Part shown: positions 11,114 to 18,718 of the stretch, piece after piece
Position numbering within the stretch: position 1 is the first letter of the stretch
Layout: the number at the start of each line of letters is the position of its first letter
DNA from: Zymobacter palmae
Lineage (GTDB): Bacteria > Pseudomonadota > Gammaproteobacteria > Pseudomonadales > Halomonadaceae
Length of the DNA stretch: 64,000 nt
NCBI RefSeq assembly: GCF_003610015.1
Contig: NZ_AP018933.1
Span: 2,328,035-2,392,034, forward strand
Direction of reading: 5' to 3'
Notes under the pieces: generated by a model
Told to the model about the DNA's origin: nothing
The model's input: only the letters and a program-made list of their open reading frames with translations
Databases searched by the model: none
Position numbers and translations under genes: made by a program

Positions 11114-11128
11114 GCATCGTCATTTTCC

Positions 11129-11154
11129 GTCGGCATGGCGTCGTTCATGCCGAC
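11129..11154 (+). other. Intercistronic hairpin between kdsD and kdsC
   Basis: Perfect 9-bp arms GTCGGCATG (11129-11137) and CATGCCGAC (11146-11154) with an 8-base loop. No T-run follows, so it is not a classical terminator. It could stabilise the upstream transcript or reduce downstream expression. Confidence 0.45.
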
Positions 11155-11238
11155 CTCATGTATATTCCCCATTCACTCTGCGTACGGGGCGGATGATCCT
11201 TCACGATGACCGCCTCTGCACTCAAAGGACACGACACC

Positions 11239-11859
11239 ATGTCTCTCGCGACCGGCTCAATGCCGCCACTGCCCTGCGACAAGCGTTCCACTCCTTTCAG
11301 CGCGGATGCGTTCGAACGCGCTCGCCATATCCGCTTGCTGGTACTGGACGTCGATGGCGTCATGACACACGGCCACCTGCTTTATCAGGCCGACGGCCAG
11401 GAAAGTAAGCAGTTCAACACGCAGGACGGCCTCGGGCTGAAGCTTCTGGAAGAGCACGGCATTCAAATGGGCATCATCACAGGGCGCTGCTCGCCGATGG
11501 TGGCGCTGCGTGCCAAAGAGCTGGGTATCACTCACCTCGAACAGGGCCGTCACGACAAAAGCACCGCCCTCAAGGCGCTGGCCGATCAGCTGGGATTGCC
11601 CCTTTCGGCCTGTGCTTACTGCGGCGATGACTTGCCAGACATAGGAGCCATCGTTAGCGCGGGGCTGGGTGTCAGCGTACCGAACGCCCCTAGCTATGTG
11701 CGCGAAGCAGCCGATCACGTCACGGGACGTGCAGGCGGAGACGGTGCCGTACGCGAATTATGTGAACTTCTACTGCAGGCACAGGGTCATTGGGAAGGTA
11801 TCATGGCGCGCTACGCAGGCAAGAGCGCCGAGAAGAAGGTACCCGACTTTTCAGGTTAA
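11239..11859 (+). CDS. kdsC: 3-deoxy-D-manno-octulosonate 8-phosphate phosphatase
   Basis: KdsC removes phosphate from Kdo 8-phosphate. It is a HAD-superfamily enzyme: LDVDGVMT (residues 36-43) carries the two catalytic aspartates, and the Mg-binding GDDLPD motif is near 128-133. The start at 11239 is preferred over 11206 because AAAGGA lies 9 bases upstream; this gives 206 residues, slightly longer at the N terminus than E. coli KdsC (188). It is followed by lptC after 93 bases. Confidence 0.94.
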   Translation: MSLATGSMPPLPCDKRSTPFSADAFERARHIRLLVLDVDGVMTHGHLLYQADGQESKQFNTQDGLGLKLLEEHGIQMGIITGRCSPMVALRAKELGITHLEQGRHDKSTALKALADQLGLPLSACAYCGDDLPDIGAIVSAGLGVSVPNAPSYVREAADHVTGRAGGDGAVRELCELLLQAQGHWEGIMARYAGKSAEKKVPDFSG

Positions 11860-11952
11860 GCCGATTGGACAGCGCCGATATCCTGACCGATACCTTAAGT
11901 CAGGAAACGGTCGATAGGGCCGTCTACGCTGTCACTGTTGCAAGGATTTTTG

Positions 11953-12567
11953 ATGATACGCTGGATTCGTGACAACACCACTCGCGTGGTCATCCTGTTC
12001 GTGATCGTGCTGGTCGGCATCGTGCTGGCCTTCGTCGATCAGTTCAACTCAGGCACACAGGAGAGCCAACTGCCCTCCGTCCCCGAGGGGCAGCCTGACT
12101 ATGTTCTTGAACAGGCGAACTTTGTGCGCTTCGATGCGCAGGGGAAACGCTACCAGAGCATGACCTCACCGCACGTGGCACATATGCCTGACGCGCAGCA
12201 GACCACGGCCACCGATCCGCGCATCGATATCGTGGATGATGCGGCACGGCTGTGGAACATTTCCGGACAGCAGGCCACGATGACCGAAGACGGCACCCGC
12301 ATTACGCTGTCGGGCAATGCCAAGGCCGTTGCGCCCAGTGAACAGTGGCGGCTGGAGACGGCCACGCTGAACTACGACCGCGGCCAAGACAAGATCTGGA
12401 GCGACACCGATTCGCGCTTCTTTCAAGCGGACCAAACTATGCGCAGCGACCGTTTCGAAGCGCTGCTGACGCCAAAGACCGTTACACTGACCGGCAACGT
12501 CCAGGGGGTCATTCCCCCGACCGCACACCAGGCCTCATCGGACACCGATACCGCTGACGCCCCATGA
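11953..12567 (+). CDS. lptC: LPS export protein LptC
   Basis: LptC is the bitopic inner-membrane protein that links the LptBFG extractor to the LptA bridge. The 204-residue product has an N-terminal membrane helix (about residues 9-28) followed by a beta-jellyroll periplasmic domain. Sequence identity in this family is low; the order kdsC-lptC-lptA-lptB is decisive. The ATG at 11953 is preferred to an in-frame TTG 15 bases upstream because AAGGA lies 7 bases before the ATG. Confidence 0.92.
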   Translation: MIRWIRDNTTRVVILFVIVLVGIVLAFVDQFNSGTQESQLPSVPEGQPDYVLEQANFVRFDAQGKRYQSMTSPHVAHMPDAQQTTATDPRIDIVDDAARLWNISGQQATMTEDGTRITLSGNAKAVAPSEQWRLETATLNYDRGQDKIWSDTDSRFFQADQTMRSDRFEALLTPKTVTLTGNVQGVIPPTAHQASSDTDTADAP

Positions 12568-12592
12568 ATCTGATGTTTCGAGGAATGACTTC

Positions 12593-13120
12593 ATGTCCAT
12601 TCGTTGGTTGACCCCATTGATGGCCGCCGTCGGTATTGCCGCTGGCCTGACCACCACTTCCGCACTGGCACTGGACAGCGACGCTCGCCAGCCCATCCGC
12701 GTCTCGGCTGGCCAACTGCAGCTCGACGACCGCAATGGTTCAGCCATCTACAGCGGTACCGTGCACATCGAACAGGGCAGCATGAAGCTGGATGCCGATC
12801 AGGTCGTGCTGACTCGGAGCGCCGCTGGCGGTCTGTCGACCATGCGCGCAACGGGCAAAGGTAAGCGTGCCTATATCGAGCAGAAACCAAGCCCACAGGA
12901 AGGTCTGGTCAAGGGCTGGGGTGACACCATCGTCTACAGTGCTGACAGCCGCAAGGTCGAGCTGATCGGTCATGCCGAGCTTCACCGCGGCACCGACACC
13001 TTCACCGGCGCTTATGTGCAGTACTTCATGAATACCCGTCAGGTACAGGCGCAAGGGGCAGGCAAGAACAACACGGGCAATGGCCGCATCGAAATGACCA
13101 TTTCACCGGATGCCCGCTGA
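12593..13120 (+). CDS. lptA: LPS export protein LptA
   Basis: LptA forms the periplasmic bridge along which lipopolysaccharide moves to the outer membrane. The 175-residue precursor has a signal peptide ending near residue 27 (TSALA, then LDSD). The OstA-type jellyroll begins at QPIRVSAGQLQLD, with the family YSGTVHIEQGSMKLDAD pattern. It follows lptC by 25 bases, with GAGGAATGACTTC upstream of the ATG. Confidence 0.95.
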   Translation: MSIRWLTPLMAAVGIAAGLTTTSALALDSDARQPIRVSAGQLQLDDRNGSAIYSGTVHIEQGSMKLDADQVVLTRSAAGGLSTMRATGKGKRAYIEQKPSPQEGLVKGWGDTIVYSADSRKVELIGHAELHRGTDTFTGAYVQYFMNTRQVQAQGAGKNNTGNGRIEMTISPDAR

Positions 13121-13192
13121 TCGTCACGAGTCCGATATGCTCCAACGCGGGCATGTCATTCAGGCCGGCCGTACGCGCTGGCATGTACACAC

Positions 13193-13222
13193 GGCATTGG
13201 CCGGCACCGCCCGGCCAATGCC
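13193..13222 (+). other. Long perfect hairpin between lptA and lptB
   Basis: Perfect 12-bp arms GGCATTGGCCGG (13193-13204) and CCGGCCAATGCC (13211-13222) around a 6-base loop. There is no T-run. It lies in a 132-base lptA-lptB spacer, unusually long for this operon, and 30 bases before the lptB start. Confidence 0.5.
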
Positions 13223-13252
13223 TGCTGGTAGTCTCAAGGAATTAAGCCCGCG

Positions 13253-13978
13253 ATGAAGACCCTCTACGCAACGCATCTGGCCAAAAGCTTCAAGAAACGC
13301 CGCGTCGTGCAAGATATCAGTCTCTCCATTTCGCAAGGTGAGATCGTGGGTCTGCTCGGCCCCAACGGTGCCGGCAAGACCACATCGTTCTACATGATTG
13401 TCGGTCTGATTCAGGCCGACGCTGGTGAAGTGCGCATTGACGATGTGGACCTGTCTCGTCGTCCGATGCATGAGCGCGCACGTGCAGGCATTGGCTACCT
13501 GCCGCAGGAAGCGTCGATCTTCCGCAAGCTGTCGGTGGCAGATAATATTCTGGCGATTCTGGAAACGCGTAAGGACCTTACTCGTCAGCAGCGCCACGAG
13601 CATCTGGATGCACTGCTGAAAGAATTCAGCATCACGCATATCCGCGACAATATGGGGATGAGCCTGTCCGGTGGTGAACGTCGCCGCGTCGAAATAGCGC
13701 GCGCATTGGCCATGGATCCCGCGTTCATCCTGCTTGATGAACCATTCGCGGGCGTCGACCCCATCTCGGTGGGTGAAATCAAGGACATCATTCGTCAGCT
13801 GCGCGACCGCGGCATCGGCATTCTGATTACCGATCACAACGTGCGTGAAACGCTGGATATCTGCAATAACGCCTACATCGTAGGTGATGGCAAGATCATT
13901 GCCGAAGGCGATGCCGATACCATCTTGGCCAACCAGCACGTCCGTGACGTGTATCTGGGCCACGAATTCCAGCTATAA
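13253..13978 (+). CDS. lptB: LPS export ABC transporter ATPase LptB
   Basis: LptB powers extraction of lipopolysaccharide from the inner membrane together with LptF and LptG, which are not in the window. It has a Walker A GPNGAGKT (36-43), signature LSGGERRR, Walker [13 protein letters not shown] and the LptB-typical [10 protein letters not shown] switch region. The 241 residues match E. coli LptB. Last gene of the kds-lpt cluster. Confidence 0.97.
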   Translation: MKTLYATHLAKSFKKRRVVQDISLSISQGEIVGLLGPNGAGKTTSFYMIVGLIQADAGEVRIDDVDLSRRPMHERARAGIGYLPQEASIFRKLSVADNILAILETRKDLTRQQRHEHLDALLKEFSITHIRDNMGMSLSGGERRRVEIARALAMDPAFILLDEPFAGVDPISVGEIKDIIRQLRDRGIGILITDHNVRETLDICNNAYIVGDGKIIAEGDADTILANQHVRDVYLGHEFQL

Positions 13979-13998
13979 CCGCCCTTTTTTGTCAGACC

Positions 13999-14046
13999 AT
14001 AAGCGCCACCGCCGATCGTCAAGTACGGTCGAGCGGTGGCGCTTAT
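13999..14046 (+). other. Hairpin downstream of lptB
   Basis: Perfect 14-bp arms ATAAGCGCCACCGC (13999-14012) and GCGGTGGCGCTTAT (14033-14046); the 20-base loop can pair partly. No T-run follows on either strand; a six-T run precedes it at 13985. It lies between convergent lptB and the small minus-strand gene and may act as a transcript 3' end, but it is not a textbook terminator. Confidence 0.4.
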
Positions 14047-14074
14047 GCATATGGAGTGTACGATACGCTCTCGC

Positions 14075-14302
14075 TCAGCCTTCGGAAGGCAGCAGGCGGG
14101 GGCGCGCAAAGGTGACCAGCTCCGCAAACGTCGGCACCTTGCCATCATTAATCTCGTCATACTCCAGAGCGAAACGGCGCAGCTGCTTACGGTGTTCGTT
14201 GCTCAGTTCGACTTCACATGCGGTCAGCACGCGATCCAGCGCACTTTGATCGGACAGGTCGACGGGTTGCTGGGAACGTGGGTCATTACGGTCGATAGCC
14301 AT
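14075..14302 (-). CDS. Small acidic protein of unknown function
   Basis: A 74-residue protein I do not recognise. It has many charged residues (DRNDPRSQQ, NEHRKQLRRFALEYDE), no signal peptide or membrane segment, and probably two or three helices. The start at 14302 has a strong ribosome-binding site (GGAGGTGCAGT before ATG), the main reason to call it real; the in-frame upstream start at 14383 has none. It is inserted, in opposite orientation, between lptB and rpoN, which are adjacent in most relatives. Confidence 0.6.
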   Translation of the reverse strand: MAIDRNDPRSQQPVDLSDQSALDRVLTACEVELSNEHRKQLRRFALEYDEINDGKVPTFAELVTFARPRLLPSEG

Positions 14303-14673
14303 ACTGCACCTCCAGGGGTACTGTGGGCATTTTATTGAGTCAAGGAAGCCCCAAGCCAGATCGTGGTCGGGTTTCCACCTCACCTGTATCTTTGTGTACC
14401 CTCACGTATAAAAGGGCTTTGCCTAGGAATCAATCCCTGCTCGACCAATGCATCATGCCCTCCTGCTGTCACCCCGTTCCTTTTTGAAAGCCTTTCAGCC
14501 ATCGTTCAGAATGGATATCCCGTTCTATCTGTCTGACGATCAAGGAGATCACCCGTTTTACCGGCAAGCTGGCATGTTTCTTGCCGGAATTTAAGAGAGG
14601 GGGCTTGCATCCGCAGCGCGAAGCGATATAGCGTAAGAATCGTATTGGTGATATCGCCCAGGTTGCTACAACA
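14303..14673 (+). other. Intergenic region upstream of rpoN
   Basis: About 370 bases with no supportable gene. It holds an inverted repeat, CCGGCAAG (14561-14568) with CTTGCCGG (14580-14587), which overlaps a sequence resembling a sigma-54 promoter (annotated separately). The promoter of the small minus-strand gene should also lie here. Confidence 0.4.
14570..14585 (+). promoter_or_regulatory. Sigma-54-like promoter upstream of rpoN
   Basis: TGGCATGTTTCTTGCC matches the sigma-54 consensus in its invariant parts: GG at 14571-14572 and GC at 14583-14584 with exactly 10 bases between. A start would fall near 14596, about 80 bases before the rpoN ATG. The match lies within an inverted repeat and could be chance. 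Confidence 0.35.
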
Positions 14674-16116
14674 ATGATGACACCCTCTCTGCAACTCAAT
14701 ATCGGCGCTCACCTCACGATGACGCCACAATTACAGCAGGCCATTCACCTGCTGCAGCTTTCGACACTCGACCTCCGCCGTGAGATTGAGTTAGCCGTAG
14801 AGCACAACCCCATGCTGATGCTCGTCGATACCTTCGACGACGCATACGAACTCGCACTCGAAGATGACTGGAGCGCTGCCGAGAATACGGACAGCGAAGA
14901 GTCGTTCGACGATGCGGGCATCGATGAAGAGCGTGAGGGCATGCTGGCCGAGGGGCTGATCAATCCCACGGCGCCGTCATCTGGCGGTACCGAAGGCCCC
15001 GATATCGAACGCAATGCACGTGAAGAAACGCTCAAAGACGTGCTGTACCGTCAGGCCTCGCTACTGCCACTCAACGATCAGCAGCAGCTCATTGCCGATG
15101 CGCTTATCGACGCCCTCGATGAACGCGGCTATCTGAGCCAGCCGCTGAACGAACTGCGCGATGGCCTCAATGCCCAGCTGCGCGAGCCGGTCAGCGATAC
15201 CGACATGCACGCGGTGCTCAGCCAGCTGCAACAGCTTGAACCGACAGGCGTCTTCGCCCGCGATTTGTCCGAATGCCTGCTGCTACAGCTCAACACACTG
15301 CCCAGCGATACACCGCTGCTGCCACAGGCTCGGCGTTTAGTACGCCAGTTCCTAGAGATTCTGGCCGCGCACGACTTCAAACGGCTCAAGCGTCGGCTCA
15401 CGCTGGACGATGAATCACTTGATGAGATCATCGCGATGATCCGACGGTTGGATCCAGCCCCGGGACGGCTCTACAGCAGCGAAACGGACAACTACGTCAT
15501 TCCGGATCTGGTGCTGCGTCGACACCCGCGTCAGGGCGGTGAAGTCGAGCTAAATCCGCTCGCCCTGCCCCGCGTGTCGCTGCACGATGAGTACGTGCAC
15601 CTGATCCGGCGCGGTGATCGCAGCGAAGGCAATCAGTTCCTGCGCCACCACTTACAGGAAGCACGCTGGCTGATGAAAAGCCTGAGCAGCCGCAACGACA
15701 CCCTGCTCAAAGTCGGACGAGAAATCATCCGCCGCCAGCATGCGTTCTTGGACCATGGTGAAGAAGCCATGAAACCGCTGGTGCTGGCCGACATCGCGGA
15801 AGTGGTCGGGCTGCACGAGTCCACGGTCTCACGCGTGACAACGCAAAAGTACATCCACACCCCACGCGGGTTGTTTGAGCTGAAGCATTTCTTCTCGAGC
15901 CATGTGGGCCAGGCCGGCGATGCGCACTCCAGCACCGCTATCCGCGCCAAGCTGAAGAAGCTAATCGCACAGGAGCCGCCTCACAAGCCACTGTCGGATG
16001 CTCGGCTGGTGGCACTGCTTGCCGAGGATGACATCACGGTTGCACGACGCACAGTCGCGAAGTATCGTGAATCTATGGGTATTCCAGCGTCCAGTGAGCG
16101 CAAGCGGCTGGCGTGA
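14674..16116 (+). CDS. rpoN: RNA polymerase sigma-54 factor
   Basis: Sigma-54 directs RNA polymerase to -24/-12 promoters that need AAA+ activators. The 480-residue protein has the Gln/Leu-rich region I (LTMTPQLQQAIHLLQLSTLDL), an acidic region II (about 48-115), the core-binding region, a helix-turn-helix (VVGLHESTVSR near 376-386) and the RpoN box ARRTVAKYRE (457-466) that reads the -24 element. Two ATGs are adjacent at the start (14674 and 14677); the second aligns better with relatives. hpf follows after 156 bases. Confidence 0.97.
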   Translation: MMTPSLQLNIGAHLTMTPQLQQAIHLLQLSTLDLRREIELAVEHNPMLMLVDTFDDAYELALEDDWSAAENTDSEESFDDAGIDEEREGMLAEGLINPTAPSSGGTEGPDIERNAREETLKDVLYRQASLLPLNDQQQLIADALIDALDERGYLSQPLNELRDGLNAQLREPVSDTDMHAVLSQLQQLEPTGVFARDLSECLLLQLNTLPSDTPLLPQARRLVRQFLEILAAHDFKRLKRRLTLDDESLDEIIAMIRRLDPAPGRLYSSETDNYVIPDLVLRRHPRQGGEVELNPLALPRVSLHDEYVHLIRRGDRSEGNQFLRHHLQEARWLMKSLSSRNDTLLKVGREIIRRQHAFLDHGEEAMKPLVLADIAEVVGLHESTVSRVTTQKYIHTPRGLFELKHFFSSHVGQAGDAHSSTAIRAKLKKLIAQEPPHKPLSDARLVALLAEDDITVARRTVAKYRESMGIPASSERKRLA

Positions 16117-16272
16117 GATGAGATAACAGCATGTGATCAAGCGGCACGGAACGTTCCGGCCAATTACGGATCACATTGGTATCAGGCTAGTGTTTGGCTA
16201 CACTCAGAAAGTATGGGAACGTACAGGATGTACCTTCCCATGCGGTTCTCACACCCGAAGAAGGAGAGTGCC

Positions 16273-16608
16273 ATGCAGGTCAACATCACAGGACATCACA
16301 TCGAACTGACCTCTGCCCTGCGCGACTATGTCGAACAGAAGCTCGCTCGACTGGTACGCCATGACGCGCGCATCATCCAGACCCACGTGACGCTGTCCGT
16401 CGAGAAGGAACGCCAGACGGCAGCCTGCACCCTGAAAACCGCGGGTGCGGAGCTTCATAGCGAAGCCACGCTGAACGATATGTACGCGGCGATCGACGCC
16501 ATGGCTGACAAGCTGGACCGCCAGCTGCTCAAACAGAAAGACAAGCAGCAGCTTCACTCTCATGAACGCGCCGCCAGCGTAGCCCCCGCTGACGAACTGG
16601 ACGCCTAA
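16273..16608 (+). CDS. hpf: Ribosome hibernation promoting factor
   Basis: HPF binds the 30S decoding region and promotes inactive 100S ribosome dimers in stationary phase. The 111-residue product has the short-HPF fold (MQVNITGHHIELTSALRDYV at the start) and a short polar tail without the dimerisation domain of long HPF. AAGGAGAGTGCC precedes the ATG, which rules out the longer frame from 16213. It lies in its usual place after rpoN and ends at a strong terminator. Confidence 0.95.
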   Translation: MQVNITGHHIELTSALRDYVEQKLARLVRHDARIIQTHVTLSVEKERQTAACTLKTAGAELHSEATLNDMYAAIDAMADKLDRQLLKQKDKQQLHSHERAASVAPADELDA

Positions 16609-16644
16609 TCGGTTTTAGAGCGCTCTGCGCCGACCCTTCTTGCA

Positions 16645-16672
16645 AAAAAGGCATGCTCCGGCATGCCTTTTT
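16645..16672 (+). terminator. Terminator after hpf
   Basis: Perfect 12-bp stem AAAAAGGCATGC (16645-16656) with GCATGCCTTTTT (16661-16672) and a TCCG loop. It separates rpoN-hpf from rapZ. Confidence 0.9.
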
Positions 16673-16876
16673 CATTTCCCTGACACAGACCAATACCCGC
16701 GTAAAATGGCGGCCTTTGACGTTCGATCATGCTACCCTGTCAGGGCTTCTTCATCCGGGGCGGAACCCGCCGATATGTGCTATTTCCGCAACTAAAACAG
16801 AGGCCGCATGGCCTGCCGTTTCAGTCCGGGTGGTACCTTCATTTTCCTTATGGCTGTTGCCGGGAGCTACCTCATG

Positions 16877-17773
16877 ATGAAGCTGATCATCATCAGTGGT
16901 CGATCAGGATCGGGAAAATCCATTGCGCTACAGGCACTGGAAGATATCGGCTACTACGCGATCGACAACCTGCCAGCTATGCTGCTGGTGGCACTGCTGG
17001 ACGAACTGCGCCATCAGTCACCGGAACGTCGCCACGTTGCCGTCAGTATCGACGCCCGCAACCTACCAACCGCACTGGCCCATCTTCCTGAGCTGATCGA
17101 CACACTCAGCCAGCACGATATCGACCTGCAGATCGTCTATCTGACAGCCGAAACGCAAACACTGCTGGAACGCTATTCGGCAACGCGCCGCCGCCATCCG
17201 CTGACGCGCGACTCCGACATGACACTCTCGGAAGCGATTGAGCATGAAGAACAGTTCCTCGGCCCGATTCGCAACATCGCTGATCTGCTGATCGACACGA
17301 CCAGTCTGTCCGTACATGAGCTGCGCCGCCGTATCACCGAGCAGGTCGCCCAGCACTCGGGCCACCAGATGACGCTGAGCTTCGAGTCTTTCGGCTTCAA
17401 GCACGGCGTACCGCACGACGCCGACATGGTGTTCGACGTACGCTGTCTTCCCAACCCGTACTGGGATGCCACCCTGCGCGATTATTCCGGCCGTGACACG
17501 CCTGTCATTGAGTTTCTAGAGCGCTACCCCGAAGTCAGCGCGATGCGCAACGACATCATCACGTGGCTAGATAAATGGCTACCCGCCTACCTGTCCAGCC
17601 AGCGCAGTTACTTTACCGTTGCCATCGGCTGCACCGGCGGTCAGCATCGCTCGGTCTATTTGGTTGAGCAGCTGGCGCACCACTTTGCGGCCCAGTTCCG
17701 CAGCGTGCGCATCCGCCATCGTGAACTGCGAATTCATCAGGCCGTAGTGCCACAGGAAAAGCATCCCGACTGA
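16877..17773 (+). CDS. rapZ: RNase adapter / nucleotide-binding protein RapZ
   Basis: RapZ binds nucleotides and, in enterobacteria, hands the GlmZ small RNA to RNase E and so sets glucosamine 6-phosphate synthase levels. The Walker A GRSGSGKS is at residues 8-15 and the C-terminal signature GCTGGQHRSVYL is present. The start is taken at the second of two ATGs (16874 or 16877), after GGGAGC; this aligns with the family MxLxIxSGRSGSGKS beginning and gives 298 residues. In relatives ptsN precedes and npr follows it; neither is here. Confidence 0.95.
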   Translation: MKLIIISGRSGSGKSIALQALEDIGYYAIDNLPAMLLVALLDELRHQSPERRHVAVSIDARNLPTALAHLPELIDTLSQHDIDLQIVYLTAETQTLLERYSATRRRHPLTRDSDMTLSEAIEHEEQFLGPIRNIADLLIDTTSLSVHELRRRITEQVAQHSGHQMTLSFESFGFKHGVPHDADMVFDVRCLPNPYWDATLRDYSGRDTPVIEFLERYPEVSAMRNDIITWLDKWLPAYLSSQRSYFTVAIGCTGGQHRSVYLVEQLAHHFAAQFRSVRIRHRELRIHQAVVPQEKHPD

Positions 17774-17797
17774 TCACTCCGCCATCCAGCCAATGAA

Positions 17798-17833
17798 AAA
17801 GCGCCCGTCTGAAAATCATCAGACGGGCGCTTT
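17798..17833 (+). terminator. Terminator after rapZ
   Basis: Perfect 15-bp stem AAAGCGCCCGTCTGA (17798-17812) with TCAGACGGGCGCTTT (17819-17833), loop of 6. It lies between convergent rapZ and the membrane-protein gene and can serve both. Confidence 0.85.
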
Positions 17834-17896
17834 AGCGTTAAAAGCAATTAAGAAGGGGCCCCTTGCAAGCAACCACCCCACGGCATTACGCAAAGC

Positions 17897-18493
17897 CTAT
17901 CGCAGCAACGCAATACCAAAGACGGCGAAAATGAAGATAACGGGCAGCAGCGTCGAAATAATCCCCAGTGTCATGCCATAACGAGTCTTGACCATATTCT
18001 TGTCGCTGAACGTCACGCCGCGACGTGCCTTGCCTAAATCAGATGCCCCCATGATCCAAGCAGTAAGACCTAGTGGCCAGAACATCAACAGCCCCAGAAT
18101 ACCGAAGGTCAGAATAAGGCTGCCTCGTCCGATTTCTGCTGACGGTGCTTCCACCAACGCTTCCGACGAGACTTCTGCATTATCTTTATGGGCAAGCGCT
18201 TTTGCTGTCTGAAAGATAAATACCGCAAGGAGTATCCAAAATACAACCTGGGTAACTATATAAAAAATATTAACGGCATAAATTACAAACAGATGCGAAT
18301 AATAATCACCAGAAGACACTATTATCCGAGCAATAATATTTGCGATATTGCTTATCAGTATAAGTAATGTTGCCACCAACATTATCCACGATAACCCTTT
18401 CCTCACCGGAACCAACCGGGTCAAAATAATAACTATAACGGCAATCTCAGGCAACATTTCCAATAGAATCGGCCATATGTATGCTAGAGCCAT
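17897..18493 (-). CDS. Predicted integral membrane protein of unknown function
   Basis: A 198-residue protein with about five membrane segments (near 5-25, 33-57, 68-93, 122-146 and 172-196) and a short polar cytoplasmic stretch (about 100-118). The GLLMFWPLGLTAWIMGASDLGKARRG segment is broken here as GLLMFWPLGLTAWIM then GASDLGKARRG; it resembles the DUF4190-type repeat. The start at 18493 has AAGGGGGAAACA upstream. The 5' half and the leader are clearly more AT-rich than the surrounding core genes, suggesting later acquisition. No function is assigned. Confidence 0.75.
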   Translation of the reverse strand: MALAYIWPILLEMLPEIAVIVIILTRLVPVRKGLSWIMLVATLLILISNIANIIARIIVSSGDYYSHLFVIYAVNIFYIVTQVVFWILLAVFIFQTAKALAHKDNAEVSSEALVEAPSAEIGRGSLILTFGILGLLMFWPLGLTAWIMGASDLGKARRGVTFSDKNMVKTRYGMTLGIISTLLPVIFIFAVFGIALLR

Positions 18494-18654
18494 TGTTTCC
18501 CCCTTCAAAAATATAGCAATCAGAATATTAATTAAAATGCGCCCAGAATACTGCACCCAAATAACGATAATGTCAAATAAACACGTAACGCTCTATCAAC
18601 GAACTATACTATTAACTGACTAACCTATATTCTCATACTCAATTTAAAACGTAG

Positions 18655-18682
18655 AAAAGGCAGCCTTTGTGGGCTGCCTTTT
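18655..18682 (-). terminator. Terminator after pmbA
   Basis: Perfect 11-bp stem AAAAGGCAGCC (18655-18665) with GGCTGCCTTTT (18672-18682). On the minus strand the stem ends in TTTT, 37 bases past the pmbA stop. Confidence 0.75.
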
Positions 18683-18718
18683 CTTTTATTTATACATAGC
18701 GCATTGAAACACTCACCA

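Noticed and set aside
13985-14046. Hairpin after lptB as a Rho-independent terminator
   Set aside because: The T-run precedes the stem on the plus strand and no U-run follows on either strand.
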